A stretch of 64,000 bases of DNA from Allium sativum. Lineage: Eukaryota; Streptophyta; Magnoliopsida; Asparagales; Amaryllidaceae. Under the pieces are notes generated by a model that saw only the letters and a program-made list of their open reading frames with translations, had not been told where the DNA came from and ran no database searches. The stretch is taken from positions 485,251,514 to 485,315,513 of the forward strand of contig CM060925.1 in assembly GCA_030737875.1 (NCBI GenBank), given 5' to 3'. Shown here in pieces: positions 1 to 11,011 of the stretch. Position 1 is the first letter of the stretch, and every line of letters begins with the position of its first letter. Both the position numbers and the translations under genes were made by a program.

Positions 1-712
1 CATCGTCGCCACTTTCATAGTCAACAACAACGACATTGTGTTCCTCCACTCCGTCATATGGAATAAAATCATTAGGAAAATCTTCAATGTATAAAAACTG
101 ATTGATAGCCATCACATCTCTTTCAGGTACTTGAATCCTTTGTCTCAGTCGCTCAATTTTGTTCATTACAACGCCCACAATAGGAGGGTCAATCGAAGGG
201 AATTCCATTTTAGGATACTTTTGGAAGTTATCAGAGTATGCTAAGAAAAGGGCGTCTTCGTAAGACTTCAGCAATGCCACTGGAAAATCAGTTTCCAAGA
301 ATATGGAAAATCTATCTTTAGCCTAAGAAATTACTCGTTTAGCATTGGAAAGTGCATCGCGGGACTCAGAAAGATAGCAAACTTTCTCCTTTAGTTGTTC
401 AGTGTGATTGGTCACTTTTCTTGCTTTCTCATCTTCGAAATTCTGTTTGGGGAACTCAAGAGCTAAAATTTTGTCAAACAAAAGATTCTTAGCCTTTTCT
501 TTTTCCTAAAGTTCAGACTCAGCTTTTTCAAGAGATGTCTTCAACTCCATGTTTTCTTTCTCACACTCCTCTTTTGTTGCGTTGTGCTCAAAGCATTAAC
601 CTTGGATTCAAGAGCCCATCTCTCCTCTTTGAGCTTTACAATCTTTGAAGAAAACGATGTAGACACCTCTTGGAGGGAGAACCACTTCTTAATCATCTGG
701 AAAGAGGAAAGT
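1..712 (-). pseudogene. 3' part of a broken coiled-coil aORF-type gene (element Y)
   Basis: Read on the minus strand, this stretch encodes a charged helical region (for example ECEKENMELKTSLEKAE, then TEQLKEKVCYLSESRDAL) followed by an acidic tail ending near YDGVEEHNVVVVDYESGDD at the window edge. It looks like the coiled-coil C-terminal half of the plant transposon protein whose N-terminal half is at 17142-18699. There is one frameshift around 585-600 and at least two in-frame stops (near 510 and 325). The gene runs off the left edge. The start of this piece reads as a pyrimidine-rich tract ending in CAG followed by an open frame, which looks like an intron 3' end. LARD A landed in that tract. 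In Tat retrotransposons such a gene sits antisense between pol and the 3' LTR, so Y is probably an older, plus-strand Tat element; this is inference. Confidence 0.55.
708..712. repeat. Target-site duplication AAAGT, left copy (LARD A)
   Basis: AAAGT lies directly before the 5' LTR of LARD A and is repeated exactly after the 3' LTR at 17137-17141. A 5-bp duplication is normal for LTR-retrotransposon integrase. Confidence 0.9.
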
Positions 713-1599
713 TGTAACAACCCGAAAAATCCGAGCCAATTTAAAATTTTTATTTTGGCGATTTTAATGAATTTTGAGTATTTAAAATGATTATTTTAAA
801 TAATAACGATGAGAAATTTATTTTGAATAGAATTAGAATGTAAATTTTTATTTGAATCGACATTAGAATATAATTATTTATTTTTAATTATAAAAGGAAT
901 TGAAAATGGCGTGGCAGTTTGAAAATTCGATTTCAAATTTCAAATGAATGTACAGGATTCAAAATAAACCGGATTTTAGCGAAACCAAAAATATTAGAAT
1001 CTATTTGAATATATCTTTCCAACGAATCCGAAAAATTGAAATTTCATATCGGGAATAAAAAGTTATGTCCAGTTGAAAATTCAGAATGGTCGCTATGGAA
1101 TTATAGCCCTTAAAAATGGAAATTTTGCAAACGACCTCCATTTTCGACGAAACAACTTTTGTTGGATCCGGGATGTCGAATTATTGCTAGATTCCAAAAA
1201 TCATAATTTTCTGAATCAATATGCGACCATGGCGAAGTAAAACGTGTTTTGACAGTTTCAGGTAATTTGGATCGACTAGAAAATGGCCATTTTTCAGACG
1301 GTCTCCACATTTGACGAAATTAGTTTTTTTTATAACTGTATCGTCAATACAAATCTAGAAGATATTTTTCAGGAATTTTTAGAGTTCGTATGTGGCCCCG
1401 GTAAAGTGAAATGTGCGTTTAAATTCAATATATAGATTTATATTTTGATTTTGACGAAAACCGATCGAAACAGCCAAACTGGCTTATGATACATATCCCA
1501 TTGTGTTTGAATGGGAGTAATTAGTTATGGACGACAGTCAGTGGGTTTGATTTCGAGTTCGAAATAAAAAGTTGCTTTTTGAAAAATAAATTAATTAAA

Positions 1600-1630
1600 T
1601 ATATATACTCTCTTCCTCTCTCTCCCTTCA
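1600..1630 (+). promoter_or_regulatory. Candidate TATA box and CT-rich start region in LARD A LTR
   Basis: TATATATA at 1600-1607 is followed at once by an unbroken CT-rich tract (ctctcttcctctctctccc), the usual TATA plus pyrimidine-patch layout of plant promoters. The arrangement is kept in the 3' LTR (about 11853-11895). If it is used, U3 is only ~0.9 kb and the remaining ~5.2 kb of the LTR is transcribed R/U5. Confidence 0.5.
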
Positions 1631-2089
1631 GAAGTCAACCGTTAAAAATAAAATAAAATAAAAACCTGTGCTTGCCCTCGTCGCCCCCCTTCCGTCCACC
1701 GCGCCATAGTAGGTGGGCCGCCGCCGCCTCCTTCGCTAAACCCCTTCCTCCCATCCATCTCCTCCTCTCCTGTGCAAAGCTACAAACCCCAATTCGAGGA
1801 AAACAGCCACGCCTCCGCCCCTGGCCCACACCCCAACCACCGGCGGCACCCTGCCACCTACCTAGCCTCTAGCGCCTCCCCCTGATCCCCCACCTCTGAC
1901 CATAGACCCTCCTTCTTTTTAAAGACTCGATTTTTAATTGTTCAATCCCTGAAACCATCGTTTCTCCGCTGCTCCGGCCAATGTGGCGCCGCCGCCGACC
2001 ATCAGTGGCTTCCCCGAGCCTCTTCCTCCACTCCGACACCGCATATTAGTTTTATTTTTATTTTTAATTCATATATGTAAATAAAAAGG

Positions 2090-2610
2090 TAATTTTTACA
2101 ACTAAAAATGCGGTCTTTGTTTAACTAAAAATGTGGTCTTTGTTTAAATAAAAATGTGGTTTTATCATATATGTAGAGTAATAAAAATATGATTTTTATA
2201 TTATAGAAGTAATAAAAATATGATTTTTATATTATATAGATAATAAAAATTGATCTTCATATATGTAGAGATAAGATAAAAATACGATTTTTTATATGAA
2301 GTGACGATATAAAAATGTGATTTTTGTCATATGTGTAGCAAAGCAAAAATATGATTTTTATCGTTTAAATGGCAATGTAAAAATGTGATTTTTTTTATGT
2401 TCACTAGAGATAGAAAGATTTGGCTTTTATCTATATAATAGCGGCTTAAAAATGTGATTTTTATCTATGTAGCGTTGTTGTAAAAATATGAAATTATTTT
2501 TAGAAAGATAAAAATATAATTTTTAGCCTATGTATGTTATTTATAAAATAATCATACAAAGAAATAATTATTGATTGGTTAAAAATATAATTTTTAACGT
2601 TGGTATACTA
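2090..2610. repeat. Degenerate array of AT-rich inverted repeats in LARD A LTR
   Basis: Roughly 40-bp units recur. Each is built on an imperfect palindrome of the form AAAAATATGATTTTTAT, separated by variable TATATGTAGAG-like spacers. More than ten copies are visible. A homologous, slightly different array is at about 12350-12860 in the 3' LTR. It lies inside the possible leader exon/intron region and has no coding potential. Confidence 0.65.
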
Positions 2611-4340
2611 CATAGTTTGACAATCAAAGCACGGCAGAGTGGAACCCAAAGGTGAGAACTTCTCACTTTTATTTCATTTTCAAGTTAAAATATATCCTAG
2701 GATGCAGACGGTGCTTAGCAGCACCCGACACTCGTCGTCCACTGACAATGGATGACTTGTTTGTTTGATTGATAAAAAATATTCATATGTGAATAAATAG
2801 TTTGAACAATAAAAATCACATTTTTATTGTGTATATGAAGTAAATAAAATATTCAAGTTGAATAAAATATTTAAATAATAAAAATATCATTTTTATTGTA
2901 TATATGGACTGAATAAAATATTCATAAGTTGAGATAAATATTCATTTACAAACCGGACGGTTTGTTTTGGGACGATAAATTTTGCACGTCGCCCAACTGC
3001 ACAAATAATAAACAGTATTTATCATTTGAAAACCCCACACGGGTATTGGGATAATATTTGACATACACTAGTCCCAATAATTAGTGATATGTCAATCGAT
3101 GGGTTGACAAACTGTATAAGCATTATTTATTTGTCTTAATGCTTATACGGTTGTAGAATGCACTCTGGATGTTGTTTGAATTTTAAAGATTTTTTATCGT
3201 CATTGTTGTATACATGTGATGTTGAAATCCATATAACTGAAATTATATGTTAATTGATTGAGTCTGATTCCGGTTCAGAATTAACGAATATTTTAAAATA
3301 ATATTCAATGAATATTGAAATGTGAAGCCGTGTTAAGTAGTTAAACGCCATTTTAAAACAAACGGGAATTTGGTCGATTTTATTCATTTTATGATGAATA
3401 TCGAAAATTGATTTCAAAATCTGATGTTTTGAAAATATTGAAATGATATAGAATATTCAATTTTGATTTGAATTGGAAATTGAATTGAAATTGATTTAAA
3501 ATAAACTCAAAACGAATTGAAATTGAAATTGAATTGAAATCAATTTGAAATGAATTTAAGACGAATTTATAATGGAAAATTCAATTTTGATTTGGAAATG
3601 AAGATGAAGTAGAAACTGTATTGAAACCAAATTTAAAACAATTTATAAAATACGTTTTAAATGGAAATCGACGAAATATATATTATATATATATATAATA
3701 TAATGGCCTGAATAGAACGCGTCGCACTGTGGCAGTTCGCGAATTTCGACCATTGACTTCGAATGGACGTTAAAGGAGATCCGACCGTCGGATTCTCCGA
3801 AAACTGGAACCGCTGGGTTCGTATCGAAAAGAGATTTCTAACGAATACAAGAAATTAGAAATCTAACGGTTGGATTTGGAATTATGTCCAAATCAAATTT
3901 GGAAAAGGTCGTTGTAAGTGCAGTTCGATGGCCGTTTATGGAAATTGACTGTATGGGTCTTGATAAAATTATTAAAAATATCAATAATTTGTGTAAAATC
4001 ATAATAAATGATTTGAAAAGAATTGGGATGAAAATCCCATATTTGAAAATATAAAAACATATTTTATCAAAATGAACTAGTTATGAACTAGAAAAATAAA
4101 TAAATTGGATTTGAAATGGTTTTAAAAATAACCGGAATTTCCAATATATGAGTTGGAATGGATTTGAATAAAAATTATCTTCAGAATATTTCGATATTGG
4201 ATTTCGTGATTATACGAATATTGGGGAGGAATTTGGAAGATATATATATCGTTATTCCAAAACAATATTTGTTGGTTTCAGAATTTGATATTGAATATAA
4301 GCCGATATAATTTCTATTCAGAGCCTTGTATTTAATATCA

Positions 4341-4900
4341 AACTGGATTTTGGGTTTGTCGTGAATGGTATCTTTAATAATACTATTCTTGAACCGAATG
4401 TAGTTAAGAAAATTAGAAACTGACTGGAGGTTAGTTAAGTTGAATGGTTTCCTGGGTATTGATCTGATGTTGGTTTCGGCCTTCGGGGTTAATACTTAGG
4501 GAATTGTTCTCTTACCAATTTACGGTTAGACACTGATTGGATTTTGGGTTTGTTGTGAACTGAGTTTTCAACGACATTCGTTCTTTAACTCGATTTACAA
4601 TGCAATGAGATTTGGAATTTATAAATCTTTTTTATTAAGATTTAATGGGAATTTTCCAAAGTAAAGTTTTCCAATTTAATATATTTAATTGGAATTGAAT
4701 TGAAATTGGTCTTTGGGTTTATCATGAATGGTGTTTTAAATAACACTGGTTCTTTAACCCGATTAACAAAGGAGGTAAGAGAATCAGAAACTAAATGGAG
4801 ATTAGTTAAGTTGAATGGTTTTCTGGGTATTGATCTGATGTTGGTTTCAGCCTTCAGGGTTAACACTTAGGGGATTGTTCACTTGCTAATTTATGGTTAG
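4341..4900. repeat. Tandem duplication inside LARD A LTR (about 375-bp period)
   Basis: A segment with the recurring landmarks GATTTTGGGTTT, TTCTTTAACCCGA, GGAGATTAGTTAAGTTGAA, TTTCGGCCTTC and ACGGTTAGA occurs at about 4341-4530 and again at about 4716-4895. A partial third copy starts near 4920. The 3' LTR has the same arrangement (about 14665-15230). A single related copy occurs in giant LTR B (53320-53440), which is one of the clearest links between A and B. Confidence 0.65.
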
Positions 4901-6810
4901 AGGCTGATGGAATGGAACGTGATTTTGGGTTTATCGTGAACTGTGTTTTTAATGACATAGGTTCTTTAACCCAGTTAAAGACAGAATACGGTTTGAAATG
5001 ATATCCAAAGGAAGATTAAAGAATAAATTTAAAGAATTTATCTTTGATAAAATTAATGGGAACCTTTCCCAAAGTATGTGAATATTTGAATAAAAGAATA
5101 TTCAGAATTGGAATGAGGCGTATGTTGTGGCTTATAGCATTTGTTTATTATATACGCGAGTTATTTGGAAAGGCCGGGTTTATACCCATTCTGAATAACT
5201 GATTCGACGATATGTCGACGATGAAGACGGTGGTTGAAGACCGGAGGTCTTCACATCGTTTGGTTGATTACTGATGTCATGATTGGGCTGTACACCCAAG
5301 CCGAGGTAATAAGTGGTGATCGTCCAGACGTACTTGGAGATCGACGGATATGCGAGGACCTCTCCCCTATATTGGACACGTGGGGGAGGAATAAGGTGCC
5401 TCTGGTTTCGTTCAGACCCAGAACGGACTTATAAATGGATTGTATGTCTGACATTGGATTTTATTTTGTGCTTCTATTAAATATATATATGTTTGGCGGT
5501 GGAGAATTTATTCCCTTGCTTAATGCCCTTCTCTGAGACGTACGAGCTCAGAGGATATATCGATAGATATCAGTCGCATGGCATAAATTGCCTGTGTGGC
5601 ATGCTGAGATGCAGTCATCAAGGATTTTGTTGAAAATAGAGTCTTGTGGTTGATGATTAAAGCATGGCATTAATACAGCATAGCTTTGTGTATGGCGTTA
5701 ATTTGCGAGCCTCACACCTCGGTAAGAGTTAAAAACGGGATAAGCACCGCTAGGAGAACACGACGTTTCTTTCTAGTTATGGGTGGTGTTAGCATTTTAC
5801 TAGCCCTAATGTCGTTGATTATTATACCTTTGTGGATGTTGGAATGCGAGGCACCTCGGATATATCTGTCTCTTCGGAGCTGATGGATAAGTCCGACGGG
5901 ACCAGGAAACGTGTGTTTAGGAATAACTAATCCTCAAGCGTAATGGAGGATCGGCCTAGCCGATTCCAAGGACTACCCAGAGTGTGTAGTCCTGGGGCAT
6001 TTGCTAGAGCGTCTCAAAGCCCGTGAGGAGCTTGCCTCTTGCCTCGACTCATGACGGAAATCCAATTTCCAATACGTGATATTTCGGTTTTATTTGTAGA
6101 GCCTAGTATGGCGACATGATAGATGGTACCCATGTCGCCTGTGATTGATACATTTATATTTGAAGTTGTTTTGACACTATACACTTATAATAGTATCAAA
6201 TGATTTGTTTTAAACGTACCAAGCATGTTTGGCTATTATATGGGAAACCCTATCCTCCGGCTTGCGTTGCATTGTGTGATGGGACCTGGGTCTTATAATA
6301 GCTTCATTTTTCCATAAAGCATTGCGCTGTTTATCCTATGCACTAGTATTCTTGGGAGGAAACCCGTTCCGTGTTATACGGCATGGTCCCTTGAATTACT
6401 CTCTTTTAAAGTAAAGTTTTAAATACTTGTTTTAGTTCTCACACTAGTCACATGAATGACCTGGAGTTTATTGTTTTAACCTAAACTCTGGGTGCCCCTA
6501 TTTTCCACACGGGCAGCTAGTAGTTTTGGTTTTGCAGATTTATATTCACAGGATCCTGGTTTATAGCTGGAATGATATTCGGAAAGCTCTGTATTCGTGT
6601 ATCTCTTTCAGTTGTGTTTGTATTATTTTCTGCTGCTATGTAATGTATTGTATCAAATGTATATTATTTTTTTGCACTCTGTATATTCTTGTACTCTGAT
6701 GTAAATTGTTGTAATAAGCAATGAAATGTTCTTCTGTTTGTGTTCTGAGTCGTCCTGTTCCTAAAGCAATTCATTCTTTCCTTCATGGGGAAGTTCGGGT
6801 CGTCTCATTT

Positions 6811-6822
6811 TGGTATCAGAGC
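6811..6822 (+). other. Primer-binding site, initiator-Met tRNA (LARD A)
   Basis: TGGTATCAGAGC is complementary to the 3' end of plant initiator-methionine tRNA and begins three bases after the 5' LTR. The same 12 bases prime Tekay elements C and D on the minus strand. Confidence 0.9.
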
Positions 6823-7856
6823 TTTGGTTTACAGAGCTCGAGAATAAGACACATTAGAACCCAATGAAATAATTCATTAGAAATTGGATTAGTAATATCC
6901 AATGAGAATGACTCGTTAGAGATGGGATCAGTAGTATCCTAGAACGAGTGTGAAGAGTAGTGTTTTTAAAATAAAAATGAAAATAATTTTTGTTTTGAAA
7001 ATTTAAACCTTATTCAACAAATTTGAATATTTATTTTTATTGAATTTGGACAATCCAATATATAAAGATTTTGCATATACGCCTTGCAAACATATATTCG
7101 AAGTTTTAATATACTGGATAGATATAGAATCACACTCTAGTCGCCCGTAGATGATTCTGACGATAGTCTAGACATCATCAGCATTTGTGTTCGAGTTTCG
7201 AAAGTGGGATTTCTATATGATTCCAATTGACTGGTGAGAGAACCAAAACTAGACAGGGTTTATTGTTGTGAATTGGCATCAAAACATGATTTTCTGTATA
7301 TGTATCAAAATTATGAATTTGAAACGTTAATTCACTAATTGACTGATGGTTGTATTGTATGATTATTTGCTATCTAATGAAACCATTATGTGAAAGAACG
7401 GTAAATTTATCCAAATGGTATCAAATATTGAACTGTATTAAAAATTGTTTGAAATTGTATGCATATACATGTGTATCCATTGAACAGGTCATTGCAAAGA
7501 GGCTAGAGCAGGGGAATAAAATTGTTTGCCCGGCAAATAGGTACATGTTTATTAATTTTTTGGGTTTTGATGATTTTATAAGCCGATTGGCTAGCCACTT
7601 AGCTGTTTTTTTTTTCTTTTTGGATTGGAAAGGCCTGTATGGCAATTTCAGGATTTTCCCGGTGCTCCCGTACAGGGGAGGTTATGGCGAAAATTTTCAA
7701 AAAATTGGGGTGTTAGCCAAATTTTTGAAAATTTGAAAATTTCTTAGAAACTAAAAAGTTGAAGAACTTAAGGCATAATGAAAATAATGAAAGTTGAGTT
7801 GGTTTTTAAAACAACTTTCAGCTTTGTTCCTTTTCGAGGACGAAAAGATTTTAATT

Positions 7857-7864
7857 GGGGAAGA
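7857..7864 (+). other. Polypurine tract of LARD A
   Basis: GGGGAAGA lies one base before the 3' LTR, where plus-strand DNA synthesis is primed. With the primer-binding site it shows that the cis signals for reverse transcription are present even though the proteins are not. Confidence 0.8.
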
Positions 7865-7980
7865 TTGTAACAACCCGGAAAATCCGAGCCAATTTAAAAA
7901 TTTTATTTTGGCGATTTAAATGAATTTTGATTATTTAAAATGATCACTACAACAAAAACACCATATTACAACTTTAATTT

Positions 7981-8134
7981 TACAACGGTGGTAAACGCAC
8001 CGTTGTAATAAATGGTTTTTTACAATGGTGGTAAAGACACCGTTGTAATAAATGGTTTTTTACAACGGTGGTAAAAGCACCGTTGTAATAAATGGTTTTT
8101 TACAACGGTGGTATTCCCTAAAGTTGTAATAAAC
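7981..8134. repeat. 5' subterminal repeats of the CACTA element
   Basis: Exact 40-bp periods start at 7981, 8021 and 8061, with a decayed fourth at 8101. Each unit is itself an inverted repeat, ACAACGGTG ... CACCGTTGT. Subterminal repeats of this sort bind the accessory protein (TNPA type) in En/Spm. Function here is inferred from family knowledge. Confidence 0.8.
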
Positions 8135-8179
8135 ATATTTTTAACAACTTTTTGTTTTGTTAGTTGTAATAGATGCCCA

Positions 8180-9040
8180 TTATAAATTTCATGTTTATAA
8201 TATCTATATTTAATAACTAATTATATTAATATTTAATAATAATTAATAATAAACTTAGGAATCAATAATATTTATTAAATAATTAATAGTTAAGAAGTGG
8301 TAATTAATGTTTAATAGTTAATGTTAACTGCTTATTAATTAATATTTAGGTGACATATACATTATAAGCTTTTAATAGTTATTACTCGATTATAACTAAG
8401 TAGAAATAAGTAAAAGTTAAATAATAACTATTGTTAATATGAAATAATCCTAATTAATAATTAACATTTAATTAATAACTAATTAGTAAATAATAATTAA
8501 TAATCAATAATAAGTAAACAAATAAATATTACTTAATTAATTAATAATTTACAAATAATTCATCTGTCTGGAGTTCACATGTATTTGCGTGTGAGGTTCA
8601 AGTATGTTTTTTTAAGATGTACCAATTAGTTTATAATCTATGATGAACGTAATTTTTTAATTTAATAATTATTAACTAATAATAACTATAAAAAATAAAT
8701 TTAATAAATAATCAATAAGTAACAAAATATTTAATAATTCAAAATTAATCACCATATTACAATTAACTAAATATTTGCAACGTTCGATAGACGACAATTG
8801 CAATAACAAATTTATAAAAATTGATTTTTCTCGACATTTGTAATAAAGGTTTTTTATAATTGGTTTTTCTTGATAATAACTTATACACGTCATTATTTAT
8901 AATTTAATATTTAACATCAAATGTTTGATGATCAATATTTAACATTTAATATTTCATTTATAAGTAATATTTAATATGTAACATTAATAGGTAATAACTA
9001 ATAACAAAAAGTAATATCTAATACTATTAATAAGTATATT
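8180..9040. other. AT-rich filler inside the CACTA element
   Basis: This stretch is composed largely of TTAATAATTAATAA-like runs with no coding potential. A few decayed copies of the subterminal motif are visible near 8745-8850 (ATATTACAA, TTGCAACG). I see no other feature. Confidence 0.7.
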
Positions 9041-9049
9041 TACCCTTAT

Positions 9050-9545
9050 GATCCGTCGGCCCAACCAAACGTACCCGACCCGCCATCCCTTATAACCCTA
9101 ATTCCATCGTAACCCCCTTCATTCACTCAAGCCACCTCACAAATTTCTCAAAACCGAATTGATGAAAAACCCTAGATCCCCTTTTCTTCCTCCGTAACAC
9201 GAGATAACCGACATCGCAACTACCCCTTCGACCTCCTCAATGATTCGCCATCAACCCTAAACCCCCACAGACCACCAGTTCGGCCATCGCCAGCCAACCC
9301 CCGAGCCTTCACGACGAGCGATCTCGAATTAAGCTAAGTTTCTCCTTTTTACTCGTTTTAAATTAGCTGTAATATTTTGTTTGTTTGATTTGGGTTAGAT
9401 CTATATTTCGATTCATGTGATTTCAGAACCATGGGGCTCGTATTGGGTTAGATCTATAGTTCGACCATCAGATTGTCTGATTTCAGATATGATTTCGTAT
9501 TGGGTGTGATACGAATTAAGCTTTGCACTGCTACGGTATGTCTAT
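9050..9545 (+). promoter_or_regulatory. Gene-like promoter, leader and intron-like segment in CACTA
   Basis: Base composition changes sharply here. CTTATAACCCTAATTCC is followed by a C/T-rich leader with short ATG frames (one reads MKNPRSPFLPP then stop), then a T-rich stretch from about 9335 that resembles an intron and ends in TGATTTCAG near 9426, directly before AACCATGGGG. This is the look of a plant 5' UTR and first intron. It may be a captured host-gene fragment or the leader of the element's own former transcript. No protein can be recognised. Confidence 0.4.
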
Positions 9546-9825
9546 TTTGCTTTTTTCGATGGGTTCTTTGCTTGTTGAGTGGATTTTGGAATTGGTTTAT
9601 TGAGTTATCGAGGAATTTGAGGAACTGTTAGTTGGTTGTTGGTTTTGAGGAAGTTTCGAAGGGTTTGTTGTGGTTCTATGGTTTTGCAGCCTTGTGGTTC
9701 TATGGTTTTGCTGCTTGGGATTATTGTGATCTGTTCTTGCAAGTTTTATTTTGGTTTGTCTGTGCATTTTGTGTTCTAATTCAAGGCACAGGAGGCTATT
9801 TTGCTTATAAACTTGATGAATATGC

Positions 9826-10335
9826 AAAAAAGCTTTGCTGCGGCATAGCTATGCAGTGATTGCACTGCAAAGCTTTGCCTAAGCTTGCAAAGCTTTGCCT
9901 AAGCTTTGCATTGCAAAGCTTTGCACTGCTATTTGCAGTGCAAAGCTTTGCTGTGCAAAAGCTTTGCCAAAGCTTTGCTGCGGCAAAGCTTTGCACTGCT
10001 ATTTGCAGCGCAAAGCTTTGCTATGTAAAAGCTTTGCCAAAGCTTTGTTGCGGCAAAGCTTTGCAGTGCAAAGCTTGCCGCGGCAAAGCTTTGCACTGCT
10101 ATTTACAGTGCAAAGCTTTGCTACGGCAAAGCTTTGCACACTGTGCAAAGCTTTGCCAAAGCTTTGCTGCCGCAAAGCTTTGCCAAAGCTTTGCTGCCGC
10201 AAAGCTTTGCTGCAGCAAATCTTTGCACTGCAAGTAGCAGTGCAAAGCTTTGCCGCAGCAAGCTTTGCACTGCAAAGCTTTGCCGCGGCAAAGTGATTGC
10301 ACTGCATGGCTTTGCCACGGCAAAGCTTTTCAGTG
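9826..10335. repeat. Dense palindromic array (core GCAAAGCTTTGC) in CACTA
   Basis: The 12-bp perfect palindrome GCAAAGCTTTGC, or its core, occurs about 24 times in ~510 bp. Linkers are also self-complementary (GCACTGC-tattt-GCAGTGC; GCCGCGGC). Because the sequence is nearly its own complement, all six frames stay open for long stretches and read as repeated AKLC or QSFA. These are artefacts of the repeat, not genes. Confidence 0.9.
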
Positions 10336-10489
10336 CATTGTATATAACAAAATGAATCATCCAACTTTACATGCATTGTATATAATGGTCAGGTTATTTA
10401 CGTATATAATGGTTTGAATGCATTGTATTAGCTGTTTATTTTGTGCACTCACATTTTTCCAATTTTTGTTACATGCATAAATCTATACT

Positions 10490-10640
10490 GCAGCACTAAT
10501 AGTTTGATAATTTCTTTCTTAGGAATGGATATTAAGGAGAAAAAGGAGCACAAGGAGATTAACAGGAGCAGAAGAAAGTTAGAACTGTTATAAAGTCTTT
10601 GTATCTTCAGTTTTGTCAATGTATTATGTAAAAAAAATGA
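10490..10640 (+). other. Gene-like terminal exon and 3' end in CACTA
   Basis: A T-rich run ending in TTTCTTTCTTAG (10513-10522 region) looks like an intron acceptor. It is followed by an open frame from the ATG near 10526 (MDIKEKKEHKEINRSRRKL, then LL and a stop) and an AT-rich 3' region. With the leader at 9050-9545 this suggests one transcription unit across the palindromic array. No protein family is recognised and coding is unproven. Confidence 0.3.
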
Positions 10641-10815
10641 TGAGTTTGAAATTAATAATATATTGTTTTGGTTCATGGTTTAAGTTTGTTTGATATTTTC
10701 AGTTTTGTAGATAATATGTTCTGCAATGAATTCTTTTATTAGTAATATGTATATAATTTGTGGATATATTACAATGGTAAAATATAAAAATTGTAATAAA
10801 ATGTAAAAATTAAAA

Positions 10816-11011
10816 CAACAACGGTGCATAACTGTTGTAATAAACTTATTACAACGGTGGAAAAAAGTTGTAAAATATACATATTACAACGGTCTTGCAA
10901 CAGTGCAGAAAAGTTGTAAAAGATATTAGGCTATTACAACTTCTTAAGACACGACGGTTTGCCCACCGTTGTAAAAACCCTATTACAACGGTGTTCCACC
11001 GTTGTAATAGG
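10816..11011. repeat. 3' subterminal repeats of the CACTA element
   Basis: Several copies of TTACAACGGTG and its complement CACCGTTGTAA lie in both orientations, denser and less regular than at the 5' end. They end 17 bases before the terminal TTGTAGTG. Confidence 0.8.

Larger units (their letters stand above)
713..6807 (+). repeat. 5' LTR of LARD A (6095 bp)
   Basis: The LTR begins TGTAACAACCCG and ends GTCGTCTCA. It is AT-rich and has no long reading frame. In order it holds: about 0.9 kb of candidate U3; a TATA/CT-rich promoter-like site near 1600; a C-rich stretch (1670-2040); an array of AT-rich inverted repeats (2090-2610); a possible splice donor at 2652; A/T- and GAATTGAAAT-rich sequence (3200-3710, including a TA run at 3665-3700); a tandem duplication (4341-4900); and a polyadenylation-like segment near its end (6650-6740, with AATAAG). 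The same order is found in the 3' LTR. Confidence 0.9.
6808..7865 (+). other. Internal region of LARD A, no recognisable coding
   Basis: The 1058 bp between the LTRs contain the primer-binding site at the left and the polypurine tract at the right. The longest open frame (7350-7736, 128 codons) has no retrotransposon motif and an untypical composition, so I do not call it a gene. The last ~40 bp before the 3' LTR (TTTCGAGGACGAAA, then an A/G-rich run) match the corresponding position of Tekay elements, which points to descent from, or convergence on, Tekay replication signals. Confidence 0.75.

Noticed and set aside
6811..6822. tRNA gene-like match (TGGTATCAGAGC), also at 46597 and 61414
   Set aside because: Only the 12-bp primer-binding complement is present; no cloverleaf surrounds it.
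7350..7736. 128-codon open frame in the LARD A internal region
   Set aside because: No retrotransposon or other recognisable motif, biased composition, and only modest length for AT-rich DNA; probably chance.
9050..9545. A real host gene promoter at this locus
   Set aside because: The segment lies entirely within the CACTA termini and leads to no recognisable protein, so at most it is captured or element-owned.
9860..10376. Several overlapping open frames on both strands in the CACTA element
   Set aside because: All are translations of the GCAAAGCTTTGC array, reading AKLC or QSFA repeats; self-complementary repeats keep frames open without being genes.
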